Positions 24,363-32,214 of a DNA stretch of 32,214 nucleotides are shown in pieces. The notes under the pieces were generated by a model, which saw only the letters and a list, made by a program, of their open reading frames with translations, had not been told where the DNA came from and made no database searches. Location of the stretch: NCBI GenBank assembly GCA_030600085.1, contig JAUVMT010000005.1, forward strand, positions 1-32,214, written 5' to 3'. Origin of the DNA: Gemmatimonadales bacterium (GTDB lineage Bacteria > Gemmatimonadota > Gemmatimonadetes > Palauibacterales > Palauibacteraceae). Position 1 is the first letter of the stretch. Each line of letters starts with the position of its first letter. Both the position numbers and the translations under genes were made by a program.

Positions 24363-25265
24363 TCAGCGCTCGCTCGCCAGCCAACGGTACAACCCCCGCA
24401 CGTTCAGCGCGAACCACTCCGCGTAGCCGCCCCACGACGCGTACTCGTCCAGGCTGATCCGCTCGGCCGCCTCGTCTTCGCTCCACCCCGCGTCGAGCGC
24501 CTGCTGAACCGCGTCGCGCAGATCCCCGTAGTAGGCGATCTGCCGCTTCACGGCGCCGCGATCTCCAACCGGCCCGTGCCCGAAGGCGATCGTCTCGAAC
24601 TCCAGCGTGTCCAGCGCCTCGAGCGCCAGGAAGAACTCACGGAACTGGTGGCTGCCGAGGTCGCGATATCCGACGCGATCGTTGGCCACGAAGTCCACGG
24701 CGAAGGCGATGCTCGCATCGGGTATGAGCCCGACGATCATGCTCGCCGTGTGGCTCGGGCCGAGGTAGACCAGGCGGACCTCCCGTCCCCCCGGCCTCAG
24801 GGTGAGGCGGCCGCTGAAGGTCAGGTCGGGTGGCGGGAGGCTGGGATTCGCCGCCTCCAGGAGGGGCGCCAGCCCGTTCTCGTGGCCGATGATCAGGGTT
24901 CGGCCGCCGAATATCGCTCGCAGCACACCGGCGCCCGAGGCATGGTCGGCGTGATGGTGACTGTAGACGATGGCGAGAAGCGGGACGCCGGGAGCCACGG
25001 CCCGGATCTCCTGGGCCAGGATGCGGGCCGCATCATCGGAGATCGGATCGAACGCGACCACGCCGTCGTCCGTGACGACGAACAACGTGTTGTGGGCTCC
25101 ATAGCTGAACTGGAAGACCCCATCCGCCAACTCCGTCGTCGCCCACTCCGTCTCCTGGGCCGAGGCTTCCGTTTCAGAGAACAGGCCGCCCAGAACGCTC
25201 ACCGCCAGAATCGACGCCAGCGCGAGCCGGCTCCGCAACCGGAGCGCCTTCCGGATGACGCCCAT
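24363..25265 (-). CDS. Exported metallo-beta-lactamase-fold hydrolase
   Basis: This 300-residue protein has an N-terminal signal peptide (basic start, hydrophobic LALASILAVSVLGGL, ending EASAQ), so it is probably periplasmic. The metal motif is YSHHHADHASG (HxHxDH, His103/His105/Asp107/His108). Later candidate ligands are in LGPSHTASM, VDFVAND and AFGHGPVGD. ATG at 25265 is chosen over an upstream frame start because it overlaps the dnaN stop as TGATG and leaves a normal signal peptide. It is translationally coupled to dnaN, an unusual place for an exported enzyme. Substrate is unknown. It is not close enough to known carbapenemases by eye to call it a resistance gene. Confidence 0.84.
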   Translation of the reverse strand: MGVIRKALRLRSRLALASILAVSVLGGLFSETEASAQETEWATTELADGVFQFSYGAHNTLFVVTDDGVVAFDPISDDAARILAQEIRAVAPGVPLLAIVYSHHHADHASGAGVLRAIFGGRTLIIGHENGLAPLLEAANPSLPPPDLTFSGRLTLRPGGREVRLVYLGPSHTASMIVGLIPDASIAFAVDFVANDRVGYRDLGSHQFREFFLALEALDTLEFETIAFGHGPVGDRGAVKRQIAYYGDLRDAVQQALDAGWSEDEAAERISLDEYASWGGYAEWFALNVRGLYRWLASER

Positions 25266-26368
25266 CAATCCAGAAGCCTCAGTGGCATCACGAGGCAAAG
25301 GTAGTCGGAGCCACCTTCCGCGGGCTGCAATGTCGCTGCCCGCTCCGGAGCCTTGAAGCTAAACTTCACATCGTCGTCCGACATGTAGCGCATCACCTCG
25401 AGAAGGTAGTTCGCGTTGAAGCCGATTTCGAGCGACTCTCCATCGTAATCGACCGCAAGCTCGTCCTCGGCCTCGCCCAGGTCGGGCGTCTGCACGCGGA
25501 ACTTCAACACGCCAGGCTCGAACAGCAGCCGGACCCGGTGGGTCTGGTCGCTCGCCACGACGGCCATCCGCCGGATGGCGGACTCCAGGCCGGCACGGCT
25601 CGCCACAACCTCCTTGTCGTTGTCCTTCGGTATGACCTGATCGAAGTTCGGGTACGGGCCCTCGATCAGGCGAGTGAAAACGGCGCGCCGCTCCGAGCGG
25701 AAGGCCAGGTGGTTCGCAGACCGGGCGATCTCCAGCTGCTCTTCGGCGTCGAACAGCCGTTGCACCTGGCCGAGCGCTTTCGGCGGCACGATCAGATCTG
25801 CCTCCGGGGCGCCCGCCTCGTGGAGGTGCTTGGTCATCATGGCGAGCCGGTGTCCGTTCGTCGCCACCATCGTCGTCGACTCCGGCCGGAGCTGCCAGAG
25901 CACGCCATTGAGGATCGGCCGGCTCTCTTCGGTGGACGCGGCGAACGAGGTGTGGGAGATCAGCTCCTGGAGCGCCTCGGCAGACATCTTCCAGCTCTCC
26001 GAGAAGTCCACCTCCGGGAAGGTCGGGAACTCCCCTTCCGGGAGGCCATAGAGCTTGAATTTGCTCCGGCCACACTCGATTCGTATCTGATCCTGATCGG
26101 CGATCAGATGGACCGGAGCGTCCTCGAGCTCCCGGGTGATCTCCGAGAACTTCTTGGCGGGGACGGTCACGGCTCCCTCGGCCTCCACCTCCGCATCGAT
26201 CGCTACCTGGACGGAGATGTCCAAATCGGTACCGCACAGCTGTACCGAGTCCCCGTCCGCCCTGAGCAGGATATTGGAAAGCACCGGTAGCGTCGTCCGC
26301 GCCGGGATCGTGGCGGAGACGGCTCCCAACCCCCTCTGCAGCTTCTCACGTGTAATGGACAGCTTCAT
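25265..26368 (-). CDS. dnaN: DNA polymerase III beta subunit (sliding clamp)
   Basis: This 367-residue processivity clamp encircles DNA as a dimer. It begins MKLSITREKLQRGLGAVS and has family phrases TTLPVLSNILL, LPEGEFPTFPEV, ATNGHRLAMM, IEGPYPNFDQVIP and the C-terminal YLCLVMPLRLL, which forms part of the protein-binding pocket. Length is normal. A -10-like TAGAAT (26411-26416, leftward) lies 43 bp upstream in the AT-rich part of the origin spacer, without a clear -35. It lies downstream of dnaA and may also be read from the dnaA promoter. Confidence 0.97.
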   Translation of the reverse strand: MKLSITREKLQRGLGAVSATIPARTTLPVLSNILLRADGDSVQLCGTDLDISVQVAIDAEVEAEGAVTVPAKKFSEITRELEDAPVHLIADQDQIRIECGRSKFKLYGLPEGEFPTFPEVDFSESWKMSAEALQELISHTSFAASTEESRPILNGVLWQLRPESTTMVATNGHRLAMMTKHLHEAGAPEADLIVPPKALGQVQRLFDAEEQLEIARSANHLAFRSERRAVFTRLIEGPYPNFDQVIPKDNDKEVVASRAGLESAIRRMAVVASDQTHRVRLLFEPGVLKFRVQTPDLGEAEDELAVDYDGESLEIGFNANYLLEVMRYMSDDDVKFSFKAPERAATLQPAEGGSDYLCLVMPLRLLD

Positions 26369-26439
26369 TCGGAACCTCGTTGGTCCGGCGATGGAAAAAG
26401 TGGCGTAGTAATTCTATCCCTACCTGTAGAAATAAATCT

Positions 26440-26454
26440 TAGTAGTAGCAGTAG
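26440..26454 (+). promoter_or_regulatory. DnaA-trio element
   Basis: Five consecutive triplets TAG TAG TAG CAG TAG lie between an AT-rich stretch and a GC-rich patch. Read 3' to 5' from the DnaA-box side this is GAT GAC GAT GAT GAT, matching the 3'-[G/A]AT-5' repeats that guide DnaA filament growth during origin opening in B. subtilis. Confidence 0.6.
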
Positions 26455-26466
26455 GGCGCGTTGGAA

Positions 26467-26475
26467 AGTGGAAAA
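26467..26475 (-). promoter_or_regulatory. DnaA-box-like site
   Basis: On the minus strand TTTTCCACT matches TTWTNCACA at eight of nine positions. It lies 12 bp from the DnaA-trio, in the orientation required for a filament to extend towards it. Confidence 0.55.
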
Positions 26476-26702
26476 CCTCTCGCTGACAGGCCGAGCAGAC
26501 CCGAGCGGTGGGCGATGACGGGTGTGGCAGCCGTGTCGAACGTTGGGGGAAGCCGGTGGCGAAGAGACAGGCTGGTTCCACACCAGCGACCCAATGGCAC
26601 TCTTCATCCACCCCGATCCGGGCTGGCTCCACGCCATCCGCGTCATCTTTCGACAACCCGTGGGAAAACCGGTGACGTTGACCATCCGGCCGTCGATCCA
26701 GC

Positions 26703-28082
26703 TCAACTGGCCAGCGCTTCCTGAAGCCTGCGAACCTGCGACCGGAAGGTAGGATCGCCCGCCATCTGGGCTTCCACTTTGTTGACCGAGTGAATGACTG
26801 TCGAGTGGTCGCGCCCGCCGAAGATCGACCCGATGTCCGTATACGGTAGATCGAGGGTCGTCTTGATGAGGTACATGGCGACTTGGCGAGGCACGACCAG
26901 GGTGCGGGTCCGGCGCTTGGACTTCATGTCGTCGACGGTCACGTTCCAGTGCTCGGCGGTCCGCTCGACGATCTGCTCCGGCGTGGTCCGAACGCGTTCG
27001 GCGTACTGTTGCGGCTCGGTGTCCAGCGCCTCGCGCGCCAGGTCCAGGTTGATCTCCCTGCGCGTGAGCGAGCTGAAGGCGAGCAGCTTGATGAGGGCCC
27101 CCTCGAGCTGGCGCACGGAGGTCTTCCTGATGCGGGCGATGTACTCGATGACCTCGTCGTCCATGGACAGGCCGTCTTCTTCGGCCTTCTTCTGCAGGAT
27201 GGCGATGCGCGTCTCGAAGTCGGGCGGCTTGATGTCGGTGACGAGTCCCCACTCGAAGCGCGAGACGAGGCGCTCCTGGAGTCCCGGGATCTCAGGAGGC
27301 GGCCGGTCCGACGTGATGACGATTTGCTTCTGGGCATCGTAAAGCGCGTTGAACGTGTGGAAGAACTCTTCCTGAGTGCCCTCCTTGTTTCCCAGGAAGT
27401 GCACATCATCAACAAGGAGAACGTCGATCTGGCGATACCGCTGCCGGAAGTTGGCGGTTCGACCGCTCTTGATCGCGCCGATCATCTCGTTGGTGAACTG
27501 CTCGGATGTCGTGTAGACGACCCTGCGCTCGGCGAAGCGATCGAGAATCGCGTGCCCGATCGCGTGCATCAGGTGGGTCTTGCCGAGCCCGGTATCGCCG
27601 TAGATGAACAGCGGGTTGTACGCCGCGGCGGGGGCGTCGGCGACCCGGCGGCAGGCGGCGGTGGCGAGCTGATTGTGCCCTCCGATCACGAATCGATCGA
27701 ATCGATAGCGGTCGTTCAGGCCGATGGCGGCGGGATCGGTCGGAAGCGGCACGACCTCGTGACCGAGGTCGTCCACCACCTCCTGGCCCAGGGGCTTTCC
27801 CCCGAGCTCCGGGAACTCCAGGCGCTCGTCCTGTCCATGGTGCTCGAAGCGGACCTGCAGCGGCCTTCCAAGCTCCCGCTCGGCCAACTCCCGAAGCAGT
27901 CCGCCGTACTTATCCTCGATCCACTCCACTGCGAACTTCGTCGGCGCGCCCACGACGAGGGTCTCGTCAGTGAGCGCGATCGCTTCCGTGGAGGCGAGCC
28001 AAGTCGCGAACGTCTGCTCCGGCAGCACCTCCTGGGAGGCTTGAGCGATGCGGGACCAGACCTGGGTGGCGGTTAGTTCCAT
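26703..28082 (-). CDS. dnaA: Chromosomal replication initiator DnaA
   Basis: This 459-residue initiator opens the origin. Domain I (about 1-85, ATQVWSRIAQASQEVLPEQTFATWL) is followed by a short linker. The AAA+ domain has Walker A GDTGLGKTH at 162-170 and Walker B LLVDDVHFL. Domain IV is the DNA-binding part, with the DnaA signature GGRDHSTVIHSVNKV near the C-terminus. ATG at 28082 is chosen because MELTATQVWSRI aligns with the family. The extra 25 codons upstream are proline/arginine-rich and run into the promoter region. It is divergent from rpmH, the usual arrangement at many bacterial origins. Confidence 0.97.
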   Translation of the reverse strand: MELTATQVWSRIAQASQEVLPEQTFATWLASTEAIALTDETLVVGAPTKFAVEWIEDKYGGLLRELAERELGRPLQVRFEHHGQDERLEFPELGGKPLGQEVVDDLGHEVVPLPTDPAAIGLNDRYRFDRFVIGGHNQLATAACRRVADAPAAAYNPLFIYGDTGLGKTHLMHAIGHAILDRFAERRVVYTTSEQFTNEMIGAIKSGRTANFRQRYRQIDVLLVDDVHFLGNKEGTQEEFFHTFNALYDAQKQIVITSDRPPPEIPGLQERLVSRFEWGLVTDIKPPDFETRIAILQKKAEEDGLSMDDEVIEYIARIRKTSVRQLEGALIKLLAFSSLTRREINLDLAREALDTEPQQYAERVRTTPEQIVERTAEHWNVTVDDMKSKRRTRTLVVPRQVAMYLIKTTLDLPYTDIGSIFGGRDHSTVIHSVNKVEAQMAGDPTFRSQVRRLQEALAS

Positions 28083-28155
28083 CCGATGTCGTTTGCTACC
28101 TACCGGGAAGGCTCGGGGCCGGTCGATAATTCCGGGCCGAGAGCCGGGGGGCGTC

Positions 28156-28185
28156 AACCTAGACGGACCGCTCGCGAGTTGTCAA
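28156..28185 (-). promoter_or_regulatory. Putative dnaA promoter
   Basis: Leftward, a perfect -35 TTGACA (28180-28185) is followed after 18 bp by TAGGTT (28156-28161), a weak -10. It lies 74 bp upstream of the dnaA ATG. Confidence 0.5.
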
Positions 28186-28222
28186 CGGCCATTCCGTCGG
28201 CGACCCCGTGGCGCCGGATTGT

Positions 28223-28251
28223 TTGACAGTTCAGGAGGGCGAATCTACACT
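28223..28251 (+). promoter_or_regulatory. Promoter of the rpmH operon
   Basis: A perfect -35 TTGACA (28223-28228) is followed, after exactly 17 bp, by -10 TACACT (28246-28251). This is the best housekeeping-type promoter in the window. It should drive rpmH-rnpA-yidD-yidC-mnmE, with a leader of about 130 nt before rpmH. Its -35 is about 38 bp from that of the divergent dnaA promoter. Confidence 0.75.
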
Positions 28252-28387
28252 TCTGAGCTTTCTTCCGGAGTGGAACACCCCCGCGAAACGCGGTTATACG
28301 GGGCCGCGACGTGCCGGACAGGCCGCGCGTGCGACGGTGCATGCGTGCCGTGCGGAGCTTTTCCCCGAGCCACCAATTCCGAGCGCC

Positions 28388-28558
28388 ATGCAACCGACGT
28401 ACAGGAAGCCCAGCAACAGGAAACGGCGGAAGGACCACGGCTTCCGGGCCCGAATGAAAACGAAGGCCGGCCGACGCGTTCTCTCCCGCCGCAGAAAGAA
28501 GGGCCGAAAGCGCCTGACCGTGAGCGACGAGTTCCGCCGCAAGCGGCGAAGTCGCTGA
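28388..28558 (+). CDS. rpmH: Ribosomal protein bL34
   Basis: This 56-residue, very basic protein of the large ribosomal subunit carries the L34 signature [18 protein letters not shown] and [12 protein letters not shown]. The usual length is 44-47 residues. Here about ten further residues ([11 protein letters not shown]) follow the normal end. ATG at 28388 gives the family start ([15 protein letters not shown]), so the longer open frame upstream is rejected. It is the first gene of the rightward operon, 40 bp before rnpA. Confidence 0.96.
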   Translation: MQPTYRKPSNRKRRKDHGFRARMKTKAGRRVLSRRRKKGRKRLTVSDEFRRKRRSR

Positions 28559-28598
28559 CGCCCGCCCGTCCCAGGCGCACCCTCCAGCGCCGTCTTAC

Positions 28599-28958
28599 AT
28601 GAAGGCCGAGAGATTTCCGCGCACGGCGCGAATCGGCAGCGGCCGAGAGATCCGGGAGCTCCTGCGACGGGGCCGTCGCTGCCGGCTCGGACCGGTCGAT
28701 CTGTTCGTGGGCCCGGCGGCGGAGGACCGACCGCGCGTGGGCGTGATCGTGCCGCGATACGGCCACAGCGCGGTGGAGCGAAACCGGCTGCGCAGACGGG
28801 TCAGGGAGATCGCTCGTCGCGAGTGGCTCCCCGTTGCGTTGGGGCGGGAGCGCCCTCTCGACGTGCTGATACGGGCGCGACGAGAGGCGTACGAACGCTC
28901 GTTCGAGGAGCTCCGGGCCATCGTTCTCGAGAGTGTGGAGCGCCCATGCGGCGTGTGA
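28599..28958 (+). CDS. rnpA: Ribonuclease P protein component
   Basis: This 119-residue basic protein assists the RNase P RNA in trimming tRNA 5' leaders. The conserved RNR motif is in [20 protein letters not shown]. The N-terminal [22 protein letters not shown] and the central [15 protein letters not shown] match the family. It lies between rpmH and yidD as in most bacteria and overlaps yidD by 13 bp. Confidence 0.94.
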   Translation: MKAERFPRTARIGSGREIRELLRRGRRCRLGPVDLFVGPAAEDRPRVGVIVPRYGHSAVERNRLRRRVREIARREWLPVALGRERPLDVLIRARREAYERSFEELRAIVLESVERPCGV

Positions 28959-29227
28959 TTGTGGGTTTGATTCGGGCCTATCAGGTAGCGCTCTCGCCCT
29001 TGCTCCCCGGCGCCTGCCGGTTCACGCCCACGTGCTCCCAGTACGCACTGGAAGCCGTCACCGATCACGGGCCTCTAAGGGGGAGTTGGCTGGCGACGAG
29101 ACGCCTGCTTCGCTGTCATCCCTTCGGCGGCCTCGGATACGACCCCGTTCCGCCGAGCGCGGAGCCTCCGGGAACCGGCGGTCCGGATCTGGTAGAGGGG
29201 CTCGTCGAGCCAGGGTTTGGGGACTGA
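28946..29227 (+). CDS. yidD: Membrane protein insertion efficiency factor YidD
   Basis: This 93-residue membrane-associated protein helps YidC insert proteins. Nearly the whole family pattern is present: [53 protein letters not shown]. The start is ATG at 28946, inside the end of rnpA. The longer frame upstream is only a shadow of rnpA. The stop overlaps the yidC start as TGATG. About 20 residues follow the usual PVP end. Confidence 0.94.
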   Translation: MRRVIVGLIRAYQVALSPLLPGACRFTPTCSQYALEAVTDHGPLRGSWLATRRLLRCHPFGGLGYDPVPPSAEPPGTGGPDLVEGLVEPGFGD

Positions 29228-31098
29228 TGGAGCGAAGGCTTCTGATCGCTATCGGTCTCATGCTCGGTGTGATCGCCGTCACCAACCTGGTCTTCCCGCC
29301 CCTACGAACCGAGTCCCCCCAGGGAGGCGCGGACACCGTCGCCGTCGTCAGGGATACAGCTCGGTCCGGCGGCCTCGGCCCGCTGGACGGGGCGCGGCAG
29401 GAAGAGGCGCCGACAGAGCCCGTGGAGGAGCGCCTCGCAGATCCCGGGCGGGACGTGCTCGTCGACACCATCCAGGTGGTTTCGCCGCTGTACCGTCTTC
29501 GGTTTGTCACACGGGGCGCGGCCCTGGTCTCCGCGCAGCTGTCGACCTACGGTTCATACGCTCCGGATGATCCCGAATCCGTTCCGGTCGAGCTCCTGCG
29601 CCAGGGCGACCGGCTTCTGGAGTTCCGGGTGGCCGTGGGGCTGGACACGCTCGACCTGTCGGACCGGCCGTTCGAGGCGAGCGCCAGCGAGATCAGGGTG
29701 TCGGAGGGTTCGCCGAGAGACTCTCTCACCTTCCACTACGTGATCGGGTCGACCGAGCGCGGACCGCTCGGCTTCAGGGTCACGTACCACTTCGACGCCA
29801 CCCGCTACCTGGTCGGCGTGCGTGGAGAATTCGAGGGCGTGGGCGACCGCGGGTACACGATCGCCATGTCGCTAGGCGAGGGTCTTCGGACCAACGAAGC
29901 GTCCCCGAAGGAGGATTTCAGCCAGCTCGCGTTGGCTACGAAGGGAAGAAGCGGCATTCAGAGCCACAGGCTCTCCTCCGTCGAGGACGGAGAGAGAGAG
30001 GCGGCCGAGGGGGGTCCCTTCGACTGGGTGGCGGTCAAGAACAAGTACTTCCTGATCGCCTACCTGGTGACCGAGGGAAGCCCGGGCTTCGGGGGGGTGC
30101 TACTCGACGGTCTCCCCGATGAGAACGCTGCCCGAATCACGGCTACGCTTCCGGTGCCCGCGGGATCGCCCGAGTTCTCGTTCGACGGCTACCTAGGACC
30201 GCAGGACTACACGCGACTGCGGGCGATCGGCAACGACCTGCACAACGTGAACCCCGTGGGCTGGCGATGGCTGCAGCCCGTGATCCGGCCGCTGGTCGCG
30301 ATCGTCATGGCGATCCTCACCTGGATGCACGAGGCCCTGGGCCTTGCGTGGGGCTGGGTGCTTATCCTCTTCGGCGTTCTGATGCGGATCGTCCTCTTCC
30401 CGCTGTACCAGAAGTCGATGCGTGCACAGATGGCGCAGATGAGGGTGCAGCCGCTGATGAAGGACATTCGGGAGAAGTACAAGGACGAGCCGCAGCGCAT
30501 GCAGCAGGAGATGATGCGGCTTTACAAGGAGCACAACGTCAACCCGCTGGCGGGCTGCCTGCCGATGATGCTCCCCTTCCCCGTCCTGATCACCCTCTTC
30601 TTCGTCTTCAGGAACACGATCGTGTTCCGAGGGGCCCCGTTCCTCTGGCTCCCCGATCTTTCTCTCAAGGACCCGTTCTACATCGTCCCCTTGCTGATGG
30701 GTGGCTCGATGTTCCTGCTGATGTGGATCGGCCAGCGGGGCATGGAGCAGACGGCGCAGACGAGGATGATGGGCTACGGGATGCCGATTCTGTTCACCTT
30801 CCTGTTCGCCAACTTCCCGTCCGGGCTGAACCTATACTACGCCACGAGCAACTTCGCCTCCCTCCCGCAGCAACTTTACATCGCTGGGGAGCGACAAAAG
30901 GCGAAGGCGGCTGGGCCGTCCGCGGGGACGGCCGCTGGGGAGAGCGAGCCCAAAGGATCGGCAGGCGCTCGGAAACCTGGCGGCGGAAAGTCGAAGGCCG
31001 GAGGCGGAAAGGCTGGGAAGAAGAGCGGCGCGGGAGGTCGCAAGAGCGGTGCGGGAAAGAAGCGACGGTCCTCGAAGAAGACCTCCTCCAGGCGATAG
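29227..31098 (+). CDS. yidC: Membrane protein insertase YidC
   Basis: This 623-residue inner-membrane insertase is of Gram-negative type. It has an N-terminal membrane helix (about 4-24), a large periplasmic P1 domain (about 75-330), then the conserved insertase core. The core's functional arginine is in GVLMRIVLFPLYQKSM, followed by the cytoplasmic helical hairpin with MRLYKEHNVNPLAGCLPM and FANFPSGLNLYYATSN. The last 60 or so residues are a low-complexity tail of Gly, Lys, Ser, Ala and Arg, likely to contact the ribosome. ATG at 29227 overlaps the yidD stop. The frame open further upstream is discarded because the family helix begins here. Confidence 0.96.
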   Translation: MERRLLIAIGLMLGVIAVTNLVFPPLRTESPQGGADTVAVVRDTARSGGLGPLDGARQEEAPTEPVEERLADPGRDVLVDTIQVVSPLYRLRFVTRGAALVSAQLSTYGSYAPDDPESVPVELLRQGDRLLEFRVAVGLDTLDLSDRPFEASASEIRVSEGSPRDSLTFHYVIGSTERGPLGFRVTYHFDATRYLVGVRGEFEGVGDRGYTIAMSLGEGLRTNEASPKEDFSQLALATKGRSGIQSHRLSSVEDGEREAAEGGPFDWVAVKNKYFLIAYLVTEGSPGFGGVLLDGLPDENAARITATLPVPAGSPEFSFDGYLGPQDYTRLRAIGNDLHNVNPVGWRWLQPVIRPLVAIVMAILTWMHEALGLAWGWVLILFGVLMRIVLFPLYQKSMRAQMAQMRVQPLMKDIREKYKDEPQRMQQEMMRLYKEHNVNPLAGCLPMMLPFPVLITLFFVFRNTIVFRGAPFLWLPDLSLKDPFYIVPLLMGGSMFLLMWIGQRGMEQTAQTRMMGYGMPILFTFLFANFPSGLNLYYATSNFASLPQQLYIAGERQKAKAAGPSAGTAAGESEPKGSAGARKPGGGKSKAGGGKAGKKSGAGGRKSGAGKKRRSSKKTSSRR

Positions 31099-31128
31099 GC
31101 TGCGGCAGGCACGGTCCGGCGAAGGAGA

Positions 31129-32214
31129 ATGAAGGGAAAAGACCGGGCTTTTCCGGCCGACACGATCGCCGCCATCTCGACGGCTCCCGGGAGAGCGGGG
31201 ATCTCGGTGGTGCGCGTCAGCGGACCGGACGCCGTCGCCGTGGCGGGGAGACTGGGCATTCCCGAGCTTGCTCCGCGCCGAGCCACCCTGGCCCCCGTTC
31301 ACCATCCTGAAGACGGTCGGATGGTCGACCGAGCCGTCCTCACGCTACATCGCGCGCCGTCATCCTACACAGGTGAGGACCTCCTGGAGATCAGTGGGCA
31401 CGGAGGCTTTCTCGTGCCCCAACTGATCCTGGACGCCGCCTGCGCCGCCGGTGCCCGTCTGGCGAGGCCCGGCGAGTTCACGATGAGAGCCTTTCTGAAC
31501 GGCAGAATGGACCTCGTTCAGGCCGAGGCGACGCTGGACCTGATCGATGCGCGCTCCGAGGCGGCGCACAAATCGGCTCTCTTCCAGCTGGAGCGGGGTC
31601 TCTCACGCCGTATCGAAGAGTTGCGGGACGAGGTGATCGGCCTGTTGGCGTTGCTCGCGTACGAGATCGATTTTCCGGAGGAGGACGACGGTCCGGTGCC
31701 GGAGTCGCGGATCGCGGCAGCGGCCGATGCCCTGACCGGCGGCCTGCGCGAGCTTCTGCTACACGCGCCCGAGGGTGAGATGGTGAGGGACGGAGCACTA
31801 ACCGTGATCGCAGGCCGGCCGAACGCGGGCAAGTCCAGCCTCTTCAACGCGTTGTTGGGCGAAGAGCGAGCGATTGTGACGGAACTTCCGGGAACGACGA
31901 GGGACGCGATCGAGGCGATCCTCAGTGTCGAGGGCTATCCGTTTCGGCTCGTGGACACGGCTGGGATAAGACGCCGACCGGGAAGGTTGGAGGGTCTCGG
32001 CATCGAGGTGGCAGAGAGCTATCTGCAGAAGGCCGACCTCGTCTTGTTCTGCGCGGAGGCGGGACGGCCCCTCGGAGCGGAGGAGCGAGAGTTCCTGGAG
32101 AAGTGGTCTGGGGGGGAAAAGACGGGCCAGGCGGAGGATTCCGGACCCGTTCTGATCACGGTGCGGACCAAGGCGAATGTAACGTCGGCGGGCTCACGGG
32201 CGTCTGCGAACGCG
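31129..32214 (+). CDS. mnmE: tRNA modification GTPase MnmE (3' end outside window)
   Basis: 362 codons are visible, and the C-terminal helical domain with the CxGK motif is outside. With MnmG this GTPase adds the aminomethyl-type group to U34 of certain tRNAs. The N-terminal folate-binding domain has [36 protein letters not shown] and [20 protein letters not shown]. The G domain shows G1 GRPNAGKSS, the PGTTRD loop and G3 DTAGIRR. The expected G4 (NKxD or TKxD) reads TKAN, which lacks the guanine-specifying aspartate. ATG at 31129 is the only start between the yidC stop and conserved sequence. Its AAGGAG lies unusually close, about 1-2 nt away. Confidence 0.95.
   Translation, partial: MKGKDRAFPADTIAAISTAPGRAGISVVRVSGPDAVAVAGRLGIPELAPRRATLAPVHHPEDGRMVDRAVLTLHRAPSSYTGEDLLEISGHGGFLVPQLILDAACAAGARLARPGEFTMRAFLNGRMDLVQAEATLDLIDARSEAAHKSALFQLERGLSRRIEELRDEVIGLLALLAYEIDFPEEDDGPVPESRIAAAADALTGGLRELLLHAPEGEMVRDGALTVIAGRPNAGKSSLFNALLGEERAIVTELPGTTRDAIEAILSVEGYPFRLVDTAGIRRRPGRLEGLGIEVAESYLQKADLVLFCAEAGRPLGAEEREFLEKWSGGEKTGQAEDSGPVLITVRTKANVTSAGSRASANA

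Larger units (their letters stand above)
26369..26702. other. Putative replication origin (oriC) between dnaN and dnaA
   Basis: This 334-bp spacer has no coding frame I would support. Its dnaN-proximal part (26396-26445) is clearly AT-rich in a GC-rich setting, as expected for a duplex-unwinding element. Next to it lie a DnaA-trio run (26440-26454), a GC-rich patch (26455-26460) and a DnaA-box-like 9-mer (26467-26475). Weaker 7-of-9 matches to TTWTNCACA occur at 26574-26582 (+), 26604-26612 (+) and 26659-26667 (reverse). The dnaA-dnaN interval and the change of gene direction nearby both support an origin here. No perfect DnaA box is visible, and the dnaA-rpmH gap may also contribute. Confidence 0.7.
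28083..28387. other. dnaA-rpmH divergent intergenic region
   Basis: This 305-bp gap contains two back-to-back promoters (listed separately) and a roughly 135-bp GC-rich leader before rpmH. A 7-of-9 DnaA-box-like site is present at 28121-28129 (minus strand TTATCGACC), close enough to the dnaA start to allow autoregulation, but weak. No coding frame in the gap is convincing. Confidence 0.5.

Noticed and set aside
24363-25265. Beta-lactam resistance enzyme
   Set aside because: The fold motif and signal peptide alone do not indicate a lactamase. The later ligand spacing is not clearly that of known carbapenemases.
30889-31098. Tandem DNA repeat at the end of yidC
   Set aside because: It encodes a low-complexity Gly/Lys/Ser tail. 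Units are irregular and explained by protein composition.

Overview
This window looks like the replication-origin neighbourhood of a GC-rich, Gram-negative-type bacterial chromosome. The canonical cluster dnaN-dnaA / rpmH-rnpA-yidD-yidC-mnmE lies at the right end. An outer membrane is implied by a TonB-dependent receptor, an ExbB-type energiser, and a YidC carrying the large periplasmic domain. The split glycine decarboxylase (gcvPA + gcvPB), the LipM-type octanoyltransferase and the receptor with a carboxypeptidase-like N-terminal domain would fit Gemmatimonadota or a neighbouring phylum. That placement is inference from gene content only.

Layout, left to right. 1-2.7 kb: a TonB-dependent receptor (3' end outside the window) and an ExbB-like channel protein, separated by a clear intrinsic terminator. 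2.9-10.2 kb: an oligopeptide/dipeptide ABC transporter with two tandem substrate-binding lipoproteins, two permeases and two ATPases, all overlapping or nearly so. 10.2-15.1 kb: a glycine-cleavage/lipoylation block (gcvH, gcvPA, a UPF0173 metallo-beta-lactamase-fold hydrolase, gcvPB, lipM) behind a recognisable promoter. 15.2-20.7 kb: a VWA (MIDAS) protein with a DUF1707-like protein, and a MoxR/RavA-like AAA+ ATPase. The VWA and AAA+ genes are separated by an opposite-strand dapF-mutY pair. 20.7-25.3 kb: an MFS transporter, a LACTB2-like hydrolase, a NUDIX gene broken by one in-frame amber codon, a zinc-ribbon/Yip1 membrane protein and an exported MBL-fold hydrolase that overlaps the end of dnaN. 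25.3-28.1 kb: dnaN and dnaA, with a 334-bp spacer that has the layout of an origin unwinding module. 28.1-32.2 kb: divergent promoters, then the rightward rpmH operon, ending inside mnmE.

Nearly all genes left of dnaA run leftward and those right of it run rightward, so transcription follows replication away from the origin. dapF-mutY is the only head-on pair. Most of the window is core or housekeeping DNA. I see no CRISPR array, prophage, insertion sequence, tRNA or rRNA. The points most worth checking are the DnaA-trio element, the amber codon inside the NUDIX catalytic motif, the MutY with a complete Nudix motif, the MBL hydrolase inside the glycine-cleavage operon, the split AAA+/VWA pair and the altered G4 motif of MnmE.
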